From Beroe ovata (lineage: Eukaryota; Ctenophora; Nuda; Beroida; Beroidae), in NCBI GenBank assembly GCA_946803715.1, contig CAMPET010000022.1:3162-67161 (forward strand): a stretch of DNA of 64,000 bases, read 5' to 3'. The notes beneath the pieces were generated by a model. It was not told the origin of the DNA. It saw only the letters and a program-made list of their open reading frames with translations, and did not search any database. This document shows positions 45,448-56,703 of this stretch, piece after piece (position 1 is the stretch's first letter; the number at the start of each line of letters is the position of its first letter). The translations under genes were made by a program, and so were the position numbers.

Positions 45448-48400
45448 TCACGCCAAGACTTTTTCCTTCTTCCCTTTTCTTGGCACGGCCTCACGCTTGG
45501 AGATCTGAAAGCAGTGTTTGAGTGTGAAGATATGAGTTTGTTCATTTGGGAAGCTTAGTTAAGGGTCTAAGCAATTCATGCAGAATGTGTGCTTTCCTAA
45601 GCTTGCAATGAAATGCGCATCACAGTATCACACTTACTCATCGCACATTTCACAGACCTGTACCAAAGACCAAATTAATTTTCATTCGTTGTCATTATAC
45701 TATAATTTGAGTAATACGTATAAGAAATCATGCATTATGGTTCACTACCCAGACACCTACTCCCCTAGCAATTGAATGTTTTCCAGTTCTATGCGTGTAC
45801 GAGTCGGAATGATGGATATGCAGCAGACAGCCTTCTAAATATCAAATTGGTCGAGTGCTCAAGAGGTTAAGAAGCGTTCCAAGGTTTTTTCTCTGTTTGG
45901 GAACTAAAAGACGCATTATTCTGAGAATATTTGCACAAGGTGAGGCCATGCACTGATTCCAAGTCCAGGATATACCTACTATTCCTCTACTGTGTCGGCT
46001 ATAAGTGGTCTCAAGGACCTCCTACGTGTTTTAGCCTGGGCGAATTCAGTAAAATTCGATCATTTTCACTCGATTTCTCCAACCCAACATTGTTCCTTTC
46101 AGGCTGCCAGATTCAAGGTTCACTTACCCCTTTGATGATTTTCTTCTTGAGTTCGGCCTGAGTGAGAGGTCTGATTTCCTCGTCATCCACTGAGTCTCCA
46201 TCACTCTCGTATTCATCAGCCGCACCCTTACTGGTGAGTTGTGGTCCACCCGCACTGGATTGGGGAGTGGGTGAGTGTGGGGAGAGGGTGAGTGTGGNNN
46301 NNNNNNNNNNNNNNNNNNNNNNNNNNNNNNNNNNNNNNNNNNNNNNNNNNNNNNNNNNNNNNNNNNNNNNNNNNNNNNNNNNNNNNNNNNNNNNNNNNNN
46401 NNNNNNNNNNNNNNNNNNNNNNNNNNNNNNNNNNNNNNNNNNNNNNNNNNNNNNNNNNNNNNNNNNNNNNNNNNNNNNNNNNNNNNNNNNNNNNNNGGGG
46501 GGAGGGTGAGTGTGGGGAGAGGGTAAGAGTGGGGAGAGGGTAAGTGTTGGGAGAGGGTGAGTGTGGGGAAAGGGGTGAGTGTAGTGAGTAGGCAATGAGG
46601 GGAGTGAGCTGTGAGCTGTGAAGGAGTGAGTGATTGCTGTAATCAAGGTTCGACAGTAACTCTCTCCTTCCCTCACCCAGTGGTAGGCGGTGCGATGGTG
46701 ACAGTGTTGACTGGAGGTTGTGGACCCTGTCCCAATAGCGATGGAGGCTGGGGAGCCGGCGTCCCCTCTTGTTTCTCAGCATCTCGAGCCTGCACGAACG
46801 CGAACAGCTGCAACAGCTCATTCGTACGCTGCTCAATGATACCCAGGTACTGGAAACACATGATGGAGTTAGTCAGTAATCGTTTTTATTATGGTAAATA
46901 TAAGTGTCAATTTTATAGCATGTGCCATGATGTACCAATTATATGTGACGACTATACGTCACGCGCAAAGACAAATCTATAGAATAGCACATAATTTCAT
47001 CACAAAGATTAAGCCGCGCGGTAAACATTAGCTAAGCCGCGCACAAGTGTTCCCATTACCTGCATCATGTTGGTTTCAGTGACTCCAGCATCCCCTAGCA
47101 TCTCCACAATGGGGGACCGGTCACAGTTGATCTTGGTAAAGAGACTGTCGATTCCTGCATGGATTTTGAGGTTTCTAGATCAAAATACCCGCCAATTCTG
47201 ATACAAGAGATAGTTGAGTAGCGCTTTGATAATTTCTTAATCCTATGAACTAATCGTACTTCTTATTATGGTAATTGGTAAAGATCTTAGATACCTGATT
47301 TGAGCTGATCGAGTGTCTTCATGGTACCGTCGTACTTCAAGTTGTAAGCATCTTTCAGAGTTGTGGTTGATTCCAACTTTTCCTCCAAATCACCCAGAAT
47401 CTTCTTCCTCTCATTCTCTAGATCGACAGATTCCAGCTTGAACTTGTCAATGTCATCCTTCACCTGCCGAACAGAAAAAACATTGAGCAAAGTTATTTCA
47501 GAAAGTGTAAGGATTTGAGTCGATATCTTAGTTCTTGTGATTTGCATGCAATTAACACATGAGCCTGTCGGCTGCACACGACCTTTATGTAGATGTCGTA
47601 TAAAAGTTGATTTTATCTCCTTCATAACTGCCCGATAGACTCAATTGCAAATATGACGTATTTCCGGTTTAATATAAACCAAAAACCGCAAATGATGTCT
47701 TCACTTTAATCAATGTTTTGGTTGTAATCGACAAATATACGTAACTACTGTTAAATTGGGACATGCAATATGCTATAAATAGCACGTTATCTAGAATAAC
47801 TCATCATAATATGTTACATAACCGGTAAAATAATTCTCCCTGGTAGAAGACAGTATACAGCGAGATAATCCGATCAAGGCCATATTATCGAGGAAGTAGT
47901 TCGTTGCATCACTCATGTCCAATGATTGCGAATGACGTAAGCGGCGTACTGCTCTGCTATTGGTCAGCTCACCGCACGTTGGTTGGTCGCATAAGGTTAC
48001 ACGTGGCGTTACGTTATTATATTGGGTAGGGTGGAGTAGCTCCTTTATAAAGCCTCCACTTCGTCAACAGAGCACACTTTGACCGGACACATTGTTCACA
48101 TTTGTACTCGCAACCATGAGATTACTCAGCACCCTCATTTTCTCCCTCTGTTTCGCTGCCATAGCAACCGACCATCACCAAGACGAGCAGTTTTGCTCAC
48201 GTGCAGACCTACCAACACTCTGTCAGAACTACGAGAAATGCAGCCAGTTTGGGGACCTTATTACGGAAGAGATCCGGGACAATCTTTGCCCACAATATAA
48301 GACTGCCACGCCCACCCCGGAACAGGAGGTGAAGACAACTGCAAGTGCAGAGGAAACAACCACAGCATACTCCCCGGATATCACGACTTTTGCAACGGAG

Positions 48401-51400
48401 GAGCTGTACTTCACGACAGAGGAGTTCGGGACTGAGGCTGCCACTGAGCAAGTTTCCCAATTCGCGGTGAGTGGCAGGGCTATTACAAATCTAGTGCTCC
48501 TTACTAATCTAGTGTGTTTTCATTTGAACTTTGTGATCTAACAGCTCATTTTCCCAGACCGATGGATACGAAGGAACAACGGAATCTCCCATCAACACTG
48601 TGGTAAGGAAGTGTTTCTTATTCAAACATAATGCATATCACAGTCGATTCCCCCACCACTTGCGGATTCACATAATGAAACGCTCACACATCAATTGACC
48701 CCTACAGACAACCCCGACTATTATCCGTCCTCCTGTGAACATCACCGTGAAGCCCGGGGATGCAGGAAGATTCGAGTGCACAGCCAAGGGAGCACCCTCT
48801 CCTCAGATTACCATCACTAAGAAGGAGGATGTAATTCGGCCTGAGTTCAATGGCGTGAGTGTCTCGCACGCGATGACGCGATCTTCTTTTTGAGAAAGAA
48901 ACCGACTCGAATTTCACGTCTCCGCTTGTTTTCCATTCCATTTTTCGAACTTGGCATCTCAGGTATTCCTCGGAAACGCCAGAGTTCAGAGTCAGACGGC
49001 AGAAAACCTAATCAAGAACGTGGCTAAATCCAATGAGGGCTGGTACACGTGTCAAGCATGCAATCCACAGGGCTGTGTCGAGCACGATGCTTACCTCCAC
49101 GTGCTCGATCTGTGTGAGGGTGTCACTTGCCCGGGACTACAGGTTATTTCCTATGCAAAGTTATTGTTCGCCACATTCATTCGGCCATATCACATAAGTT
49201 TGCTGTCTCTACTCCTCGCAAATAATAATATCTACAAAATACAAAACTTTAGGCATTCCATATAACACCCTTTGATAATAAGCGCATGAAGTCGTGTGGC
49301 GCTAAGTCGATTGTAGAAATTTTGCATAAATCCCTATTTTGATTCAGGATTGCAATATAATTGAATAATATTCACCGTCACATATTACATTATCTGACAA
49401 TCTGCAGGAATGCAGGATCTCCTGCAGAAAACCTGCACGTTTTCTGGCATGGCGCCATTCTCAAAATCCGCTCAAATCCATTCACCGAGACACTACTCTG
49501 ACACCATTCGCTAGCTACAACTCACGCTGACACCACTCACTCTGATATCACTCACAATGACACCACTGACACTGACACCAAATCAGGAGTGTGTTGGTGA
49601 CTACGAGACAGGATTTGGACACACGTGTGAGTGTACACTTCCCTGTGAACCGTTCAGCATGATTGAGAATGCCCCTGTGTGTACAAACTACTGCGAGGAC
49701 AAGTCAAATGTTTGCAAGGTAAAATACCTTCCAGCCATGCCTAATAAATTCTGCTCTCAAATTAACTTCTCCTCACAATACGTAGTTTCCATCCGACGGA
49801 CAGTTCTTCATGAGATGTCCCATATTTCTCAGATGAAGCTCGACTCCTGTTTAGACAACATGCTCGATGTTGAGGTCATGTCCTTTGGCAGATGTCCAGA
49901 CATTGAGGCGCCATCCATTCTGGAAGATACCATCTTGGGAGATACAGAGGTTGAAGAAGGCGATGACCTTTCCCTCTCTTGTTTCGCGGAGGGTACCCCT
50001 GAGCCAATAAGTAAGTTCATCAGAACGGGAAATACGCTCCCACATTATATCATCGTGACGTTGGCATTATTCCAACTTTCCCTTCCAGTCACGTGGTACC
50101 ACAACGGAGTTGCAATTGGTTCTGGAAACGTACTTATGTTGACTGATATCACTGACGATAATGCTGGGGAATACAAGTGTGTAGCTACTAACTGTATGAA
50201 AAACACTGCAACAACGACCATAGCTGTGGTCAGCGTTTTACCCGTGGTCGACCAATTCCTCGTTGACGGACCACGCTCAACATGCTCTGTGAGTGTGTAT
50301 TCACCATTATCATGATGATCTACTCTTGACAATACGTCATTTCGTGTCATGTCACGTTATCTCATGTGATAATGACGTGTTATTATAACGTGACACTGAC
50401 ACACACGTGACACAAGAAACCCCATTGCAGGTGACTGGTGACCCTCACTTCCTCACATACGATGGTTTTTCCTACACTTACACCGGTCTCTGTGATAATC
50501 TCCTGGCTATGGACTGTCAGAGTGGCAGCTGGTTTGTATACGGCAGGATGACGGCGTGCGGCGAGGGTGGCTCTTGTCTGGAGGCTGTCACGCTCTACGT
50601 CGGAGACGGTAAGAAGAAAGTGAACTGTCAGGATGATGGCATATGATGATCGTTTCGAACTGATTTGGTTTTTCCGTAACCGGCAGCACGGCACTGGAAT
50701 TATCAGCATGTTATTATTTAAAAAACGCTTTTTCAGAGTCTATCGAAGTTCAGCGAGGCTGGTTGATCAACAGATACGGGAAAAAGGTCGTGACAAAGAA
50801 CAGGCCCGGGGAGGTTATTGAGATCCAGGACTCGACACACAACATCACGGCTCTCTATGACGGATCTAATCTGAGGTTGACCGCTACACTCAGTCAGGAG
50901 ACAGTGAGTGCGAGTGTCATCATGTCTCACAAGATTGTGATTGACTGGGATGGATATGTGGGTGTCCACATCCAGACTCCCCGGGCCACGCCCACTTGCG
51001 GAATGTGCGGTAATAACGACGGTGTAAGGGATAACGAGATGGTGACGAGGAGGGGTCAGAGAGCGAGCAGTGTGGAAGAGTTCGGAGACAGCTGGCAGAT
51101 TGATCCTCTGGGAAGATGTGGATCGTCCTTCCCAACTGGAGATGTTACTGCTGTGTGTGGTGATAAGATAGAGGAAGTCAGGAGAGAGTGTGAGAGTGTG
51201 TTCGCAGCACCCGTCTTCACAGAGTGCAGAGCGGCAGTTGGTGAAGAGGACACGGCTCACTTCGTGAAAACGTGCATGATGGACCAGTGTAAGGGACAGT
51301 ACACTCCTGAACTAGAGCCGAGGTGTGTGGTGGCCCAGGCATACGCTCAGAGATGTGGGGCCAAGTACTGGAGAGAGGGTAACCCCTTGTTCTACTGGGG

Positions 51401-54365
51401 ACTGAGGGACTGGGAGAGCGCCGTGGGATGCCCCACTCCCCCCGAAGTTAAGGATGTTGTCGTGGGGACGGGATGTCCTCAGCCAGCTACACGAGAAGAG
51501 GAGGCAACGTGGGTTTTCTAGATTCCAACAGATGAAGATATGATACTTCCAACAAATGAAGAGACTTTTCGTACAGAGACGAGAAATCAAGACTTTGGAT
51601 AGAATCAATTTTATATTCAGAATCTATTCCCTTCATATTATTTGATATTTGTGATTGGTTTCATGGTCGAAATTGGCCAATTTTGGTGTAATGATGGGAT
51701 TATTTAATTCTTTAGTGCACAACAAATCTCGTTTATCTTGTCTGAATAAATGTAAGGGAGCCAAAATTGGTCCCAGATCTCTAAAAGAAAGAAACTTACC
51801 GTGTTGATCTGCTCTTGTATAGTCTCAATGGAGTTGTTCAATTCGTTGACGTAGTTGAATAACGCAAAGTTCTGGTCCTCAACTGAAACAATTAATACAT
51901 TTATACATAGATTCAACATTGGTGCATGCTTATCCAATCATCAAATCTGATGTATAGTATGTTCCTGCGGCTATAAGAATGAATAAACAACCATACAGCG
52001 TAACGGTAAAACAAAGCGCGGCTTTCATTTTGTTTCCACGACAACAGCAGCAATTTGCGCGCGCGCAAAAATTAATATCAGCAAGTTTTGCTTCGCGCCG
52101 TCCACGGAATGTCAAATTCTGTGGTACCGACACGAATTGGCTAATTTCCGCAGAATTATGAATATCGTGCGTTTGGTGACCACATGGAACATACCTTCAA
52201 TAAATCGTTTAACAAGTTTGTCTGTATCCTGAATTGATGTAACTTCCCTGATCTTCTCAAATGCTTGTTCGTAAGTCTGAAATCAATCAAATCATTAAAT
52301 TACATAATTGTAACCGTAAGTTGAATATTGACTTGTAATACAGATCAATCTTTTTCATATACATCAGAGAAGAAGAAATTCACATGAAGTGAAATATATC
52401 AATTGAGTTAATGATTTCACAAACAATTCTCACCGTAATAGCTTCCTCTGCTTTCTCAGCCTTCTCTGCAGCATCCTTCTTCCTCTTGCGTGCCAAGCTC
52501 TCCTCATCCATTTCTCTCTCTTGAGCTTTGACTGTCATGAACTCCTTCAACTTCCTATCATGTTCCAAGATCCTCCGTATCTCCTTCAATTCCACGTTGT
52601 ATTGGATCATTTCCTTGTCAGATTTCTCTTTCAGCGCAAGCATCTTAGCTTGAGCTTCGTCTCTGGAATGGAAAATGCTCATTTCCCGGAATAGAAAGCA
52701 TTGTATGACCTGTGTCCTGTAGGGCGTGGATTGAAGTCAATGACCAATGCATCCACAGAGATATAGCATACCTCTGATCGTAAGCAGCCGTACTGTCTTC
52801 AGTGATGATAGCAATCTCTTTCTTCGTATCAGCAAGTTCCTGGAACAGTACGAAGTTGAACAAAGTGAGAGACATATACCACTAACCTAATGATGTCTGT
52901 ACAGCGACTAACAAATCTATCAGATCAGAAGTTAAGAGTCGAGGTGAAAACGAAAACCTTCTCAAGTTTCTTGAACAAGTTTTCAAAGATGACTTTCTCT
53001 TGTCTCAGATGGTCGATAAGTCCCCTCTTTTTCTTGTTATCAGCCAAGATGGAGTTAAACCTCTTGAGAGCTTGATCAAGTCGATTCTCCAGGACAGCAA
53101 CTTGTTTCTTGGCCGCAACTTGCACTTGCTGACTCATATGGACACTGAAATAGGGATAGATATATCAGCATTCAGTAGTCCCCATCTCATGGAAAGATGT
53201 CATGGTGTGAGGGTATATCGGAATTCCCTACCCTCCCATGTTCTTATGCTGGTCCCTCTTTGCTTTCTCCATCTTCTTAATCTGAAGATGGAATTCGGTC
53301 ATTTCTGTTGCCTCAATATTGAAGCAACACAACTTGTCTAAAAACTGTTGGTAAGAAAATCGTCGATGTGCCTACAAACCTGGAAATCGAAGTTCTTGAT
53401 CTTTTCCTTTTCTTCTTCAATCTTCAACATGTTCTCCTCTAGGTGATTTGAACGTTTGACAATACAAGTGATAGACCAAGTTCCTAATGCTAACTTTAAT
53501 TTTATAGTCATCGAGATATTATGGTTCTTTCATTCATACCTTCTTTCTCTTTCAGGCCTTTCAACTTATCAACAGTTCCTTTATCCTGAGAAATCAGATC
53601 ATTTTCCAGTAGAATTAAGAATAACTTCTTGATCAATGCAATGCTTTTTTATGTGATGCTTGAAAGTTTTCTGAAATGTATATGAAGTTGGGCCTACCTT
53701 GATCTGGTTCTGAGTACTTCTTGCAAGATTTAGTTCTTTGAGAAGTTCCTGTTCCTCCTTCTGAAGTTGTGCGATTGATTGTCTGAAAATATCATATCAA
53801 TGTCAGGAGAAAATCTGAACTCATTACAGTTTGTACTATTTTTCTCCAAGGCCATTAACCGATGCTTGCTAAATGATGTCAGTTTCAAAAAATATCTTCA
53901 TTATCTAGGTCACAGACATCAGTGACATACTTTTGTTTTCTAATAGCATTTTGAGCTTCTTCACAATAGGCCTTCGTTCCACTTGACATGATTCTGTATT
54001 GTTGCTGCAACTTTGTCAGCTCCATCTCTGGAAAACAAGAGTAATTAACGATTAGTCAACAGTTAAGTTACATTTTTGATCAAGGCTAGTCATGAATTCG
54101 GGTGTAACGTATTGGCTGATCAATTGACAATAGTATAATTGGAAGCTTCATTATTTCTTTGTCACACGACATTGACCAATAATACCAATGAAATCGAGAA
54201 AGTCTGGCACATGTTCAAAAGGATTAATTGTGACCCCTCCGCCCAACAATACCATTATTGATCAGGAAACAGAAAACTATAACACTTACTTAGTTCATTC
54301 ACTTCTTGCAACCTCTCCTGCTCTGCTTCAGACCCATCGGACCTCCTACTATGTGGCCGATTCAT
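45448..54365 (-). CDS. ODAD1: Outer dynein arm docking complex coiled-coil subunit (ODAD1/CCDC114 - CCDC63 family)
   Basis: Sixteen exons in phase, 560 residues: 54290-54365, 53931-54027, 53698-53782, 53540-53585, 53380-53438, 53232-53281, 52958-53144, 52772-52839, 52434-52662, 52195-52276, 51800-51882, 47295-47463, 47060-47154, 46677-46849, 46128-46254, 45448-45504. Largely coiled coil. Conserved family stretches: ELTKLQQQYRIMSSGTKAYC, IKKMEKAKRDQHKNMGG, DQALKRFNSILADNKKKRG, the hallmark EDQNFALFNYVNELN, and GIDSLFTKINCDRSP. The protein anchors outer dynein arms on doublet microtubules (the Chlamydomonas DC2 role). Length fits CCDC63 (about 563 aa) as well as a short ODAD1; invertebrates commonly have one pro-orthologue, so the symbol is provisional. 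The intron 47464-51799 contains an antisense gene, and the intron 46255-46676 contains a gap. Confidence 0.9.
46255..46676. repeat. G-rich minisatellite (GGGAGAGGGTGAGTGTG, 17 bp) around a 199-nt gap
   Basis: Units flank the N run (46298-46496) on both sides and fill an ODAD1-like intron. In gene sense the array is CCCTCTCCC-rich and runs to the acceptor at 46254, so it supplies the polypyrimidine tract. Confidence 0.9.
46298..46496. other. Assembly gap (199 N)
   Basis: Lies wholly inside an intron, so the ODAD1-like protein model is not affected. Confidence 0.98.
48044..48052 (+). promoter_or_regulatory. TATA box of the nested Ig/VWD gene
   Basis: TTTATAAAG stands 64 nt upstream of the ATG at 48116, the spacing expected for a short 5' UTR. 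Confidence 0.55.
48116..51521 (+). CDS. Secreted Ig-VWD-C8 protein nested antisense in an ODAD1 intron
   Basis: Nine exons in phase, 731 residues: 48116-48466, 48558-48602, 48708-48854, 48963-49142, 49587-49718, 49833-50010, 50089-50288, 50431-50608, 50737-51521. Signal peptide MRLLSTLIFSLCFAAIA; a Thr/Glu-rich mucin-like linker (about residues 60-130); Ig domain 1 (GRFECTAKG...GWYTCQACN); a Cys-rich segment (CVGDYETGFGHTCECTLPC); Ig domain 2 (LSLSCFAEG...AGEYKCVATNC); a von Willebrand D domain (VTGDPHFLTYDGFSYTY to CGMCGNNDG); a C8-like Cys region (CESVFAAPVFTEC..CMMDQC). It has no membrane segment, so it is probably secreted and disulfide-rich, perhaps in extracellular matrix or mucus (inference). 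The VWD/C8 part is one long exon. Orthologue not recognised. Confidence 0.88.
51745..51750 (+). terminator. Polyadenylation signal of the nested Ig/VWD gene
   Basis: AATAAA 224 nt after the stop and 50 nt before the opposite-strand exon of the ODAD1-like gene at 51800. Confidence 0.6.
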
Positions 54366-55929
54366 CCTAAACAGACAAATTTATTGTCAATGGAGTTCAT
54401 CGCCAGGCTCAGCATATGGATCACTGAGATTTTTTTATTCCTCAGAGCTGTGCCATGATCATTTGGGCCGAGAGGGATGTAAGTACATTACTGATCAACT
54501 TGCTATCGCCAGCTACCCTCACTATAAGTCACATTCATCATCACTGACATCTATAGGTTAGATTGTAGCAATATTTCCCCAATATCCCTATCTTTTTTGA
54601 GGTTACACTGGGCTCACTGTGCAAAGCCCACCCCCAGAATGATGCGTGCAACAACTTATCTGCTTCTTTGTCAGTTGTTTCCCTGAATATTGATTATTGA
54701 GTCTTCTTTTGTGATCTTGGCGAGATTGGCCTTTTGAATTGTGGTGTTTTGAATTGGTGTGTCTTGAATTGTGTCTTTTAAAACATCCGGTTCTGTTAAA
54801 AAAAAGGTTTTTACTCTGTTTAAATTTGAAGCCAGTAGGTGTTCCTGAGGGCAGTGAATGCTGGGCATTGCTTCATTTTTATGGTTTGCTATTTCCTCAG
54901 GGGGTAGTTGATGATTGGTAAGTAGATAGCTCAACTTTATATTCTGCTAATATGCTTGAGTCCTAGAATGCTCACGAAAATCATAAAGATATCAAATGAT
55001 TCGTGGGTCATGTGATTAGTGGGTCATGTATGCAATGTTCTTAATATATTCATGGTAATTATGGCTAAGTGTGAAAATGGGACAAAAAAGACAGATGAAA
55101 ACGCTGAAGTGCAATGAAGCACACCTTTTCAGCTTATGCAAGGATTACAATAGCATACAGAAGTTTTCATCATTTCAAAACCATCCCTTTTCGATCCAGG
55201 TTCACTACTCTGAATCAACTCAATCTTCAAGGAAGTGATGATAGGAAGAATCTCCTCACTGTCATTGGTGAAGTTAAATCAAATTTTCAATAAAAATATT
55301 GTCCATAATTGCTAATGAGTGTATTGGAGATGGTTCAGATAATCAGATAATTCAATGAGGTTAGTTTAGGACATAGTATAATTATTATCTAAAATTATGT
55401 TAGCTAACAAGGAGGGAAATATACTGGTATAAGTATTTTTTATGAGAGGAACTGATTAAAACAAGTTATCAAGGACCTCATCGATATGAGTAGTATAAGT
55501 ATGCCATGCGATTAGATAATTGTGCAAATATTCATCATGTCACTCAACAGATATAATTATAACGTGAATTTTTAGCAAAAATTTTTAGCAAAAATTTTAA
55601 GCAAAAATTAGTTCAAATTACCATCACTTATTTGACTCCTATTTCTCTGTTGCATCTGTCCCTATATTACTGATCGCGCGCAACAGATTATATCCGCGTT
55701 TGCCTCTTAAGTTGAACATAAGCAATTGCAATCGATATAACGGAATTGGAATAGAAGTTGACATCGCGCGGCGCGACAGGATGAAAATGATTTATAATTC
55801 GTTATACATTATATATAGTTGATTTTCTTTTTTGCACCGCGGCCGCGCTGCGTTTGCATGAATCATATACTCCGCGCGCGCCGCGCTAGGCTAGGCCTAG
55901 GCGTTTCCTAGCCCTTTCGCTTGTCAAAT

Positions 55930-56029
55930 GTTACCTGACCTGTTTCTCGCGCGAGCGCGCCTTCATCGAGCGCGCCTTCGATGAAGGCGCGCGCCGCGCG
56001 CGAGAAACTGAGGTCAGATAAAATCTGAC
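55930..56029. mobile_element. GC-rich foldback element, copy 3
   Basis: Runs from TTACCTGACCTGTTTCTCGC to GCGAGAAACTGAGGTCAGA, with an inner duplicated CGCGCCTTCATCGA / TCGATGAAGGCGCGCG stem. It is the best-preserved copy of the family in this window. Confidence 0.85.
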
Positions 56030-56507
56030 AACTTTTCGCAACTTTAATTTAATGAAATAGAGTAGAATGAAGGCGCGCAACGCGTGTGCAGTGCACATAC
56101 ACTGCTTATTCAATATTATTCATTCGACAGTCAAATGATTTGATCATGACCATCAAAAATATGCGCGCCGTGTCGCATGACTGCATCGATCCTACTATTC
56201 TTGTCATGTGAAGTACTGAAGTAATAAAGTACTCAATTATACATTATGGTAGTATATTAACAGTAAGTATGCGTCCATGGTTGCAAAGAAAAAGGGTGTT
56301 AACATTGGTTAGCAGCTCTTCTTCCTCTAAATGTGATTGTTCTCTTTCTTTGGATTTATTGGACACCAGAGTTTATAGGTGGCGTTTTTTGAAATGACTG
56401 TGAGTGTTTCTTTTCAGTGTTATAGAGAATTCAGATGGTTGAATACCGTAATCCTCCTATTTATTTTATCTTATGCACTTTTCATAACAAATGTATTGAG
56501 ACATTTA

Positions 56508-56578
56508 GTCTTTTCTTCAGGATCTCCTTAAAGTGTGACCCTCCCTTCTCAAATATGTTTGTATAAACTAGCATTGAT
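56508..56578. repeat. Dispersed repeat, copy 2
   Basis: Partner of 14555-14625 in the same orientation; the two are about 42 kb apart. Confidence 0.6.
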
Positions 56579-56703
56579 TAGTTAGGTACCTGCGTTATCT
56601 AATTTATCTGATGGTATCTCTGAAAATGTCTCCATTATGATAACTAAACATAAGCATTGCCTAGGGTACCCAAGGTATTATATTTGTTCCTTACCAAGAA
56701 GAT

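Larger units (their letters stand above)
54366..56703. other. Head-to-head intergenic region with repeats
   Basis: Separates the divergent ODAD1-like gene and the 56704 gene. It holds a TTGAATTGTGTC-type short repeat (54735-54780), three TTTTTAGCAAAAA-like units (55567-55608), a GC-rich foldback (55930-56029), and dispersed-repeat copy 2 (56508-56578). No exon was supported; the minus-strand frame 54671-54934 reads through the repeat. Confidence 0.55.

Noticed and set aside
46113-46836. Open frames across the 46298-46496 gap
   Set aside because: The gap lies in an intron of the ODAD1-like gene, and the frames read through a minisatellite.
54671-54934. 87-codon minus-strand frame
   Set aside because: Its C-terminal half reads through a short TTGAATTGTG repeat and it lacks splice support.
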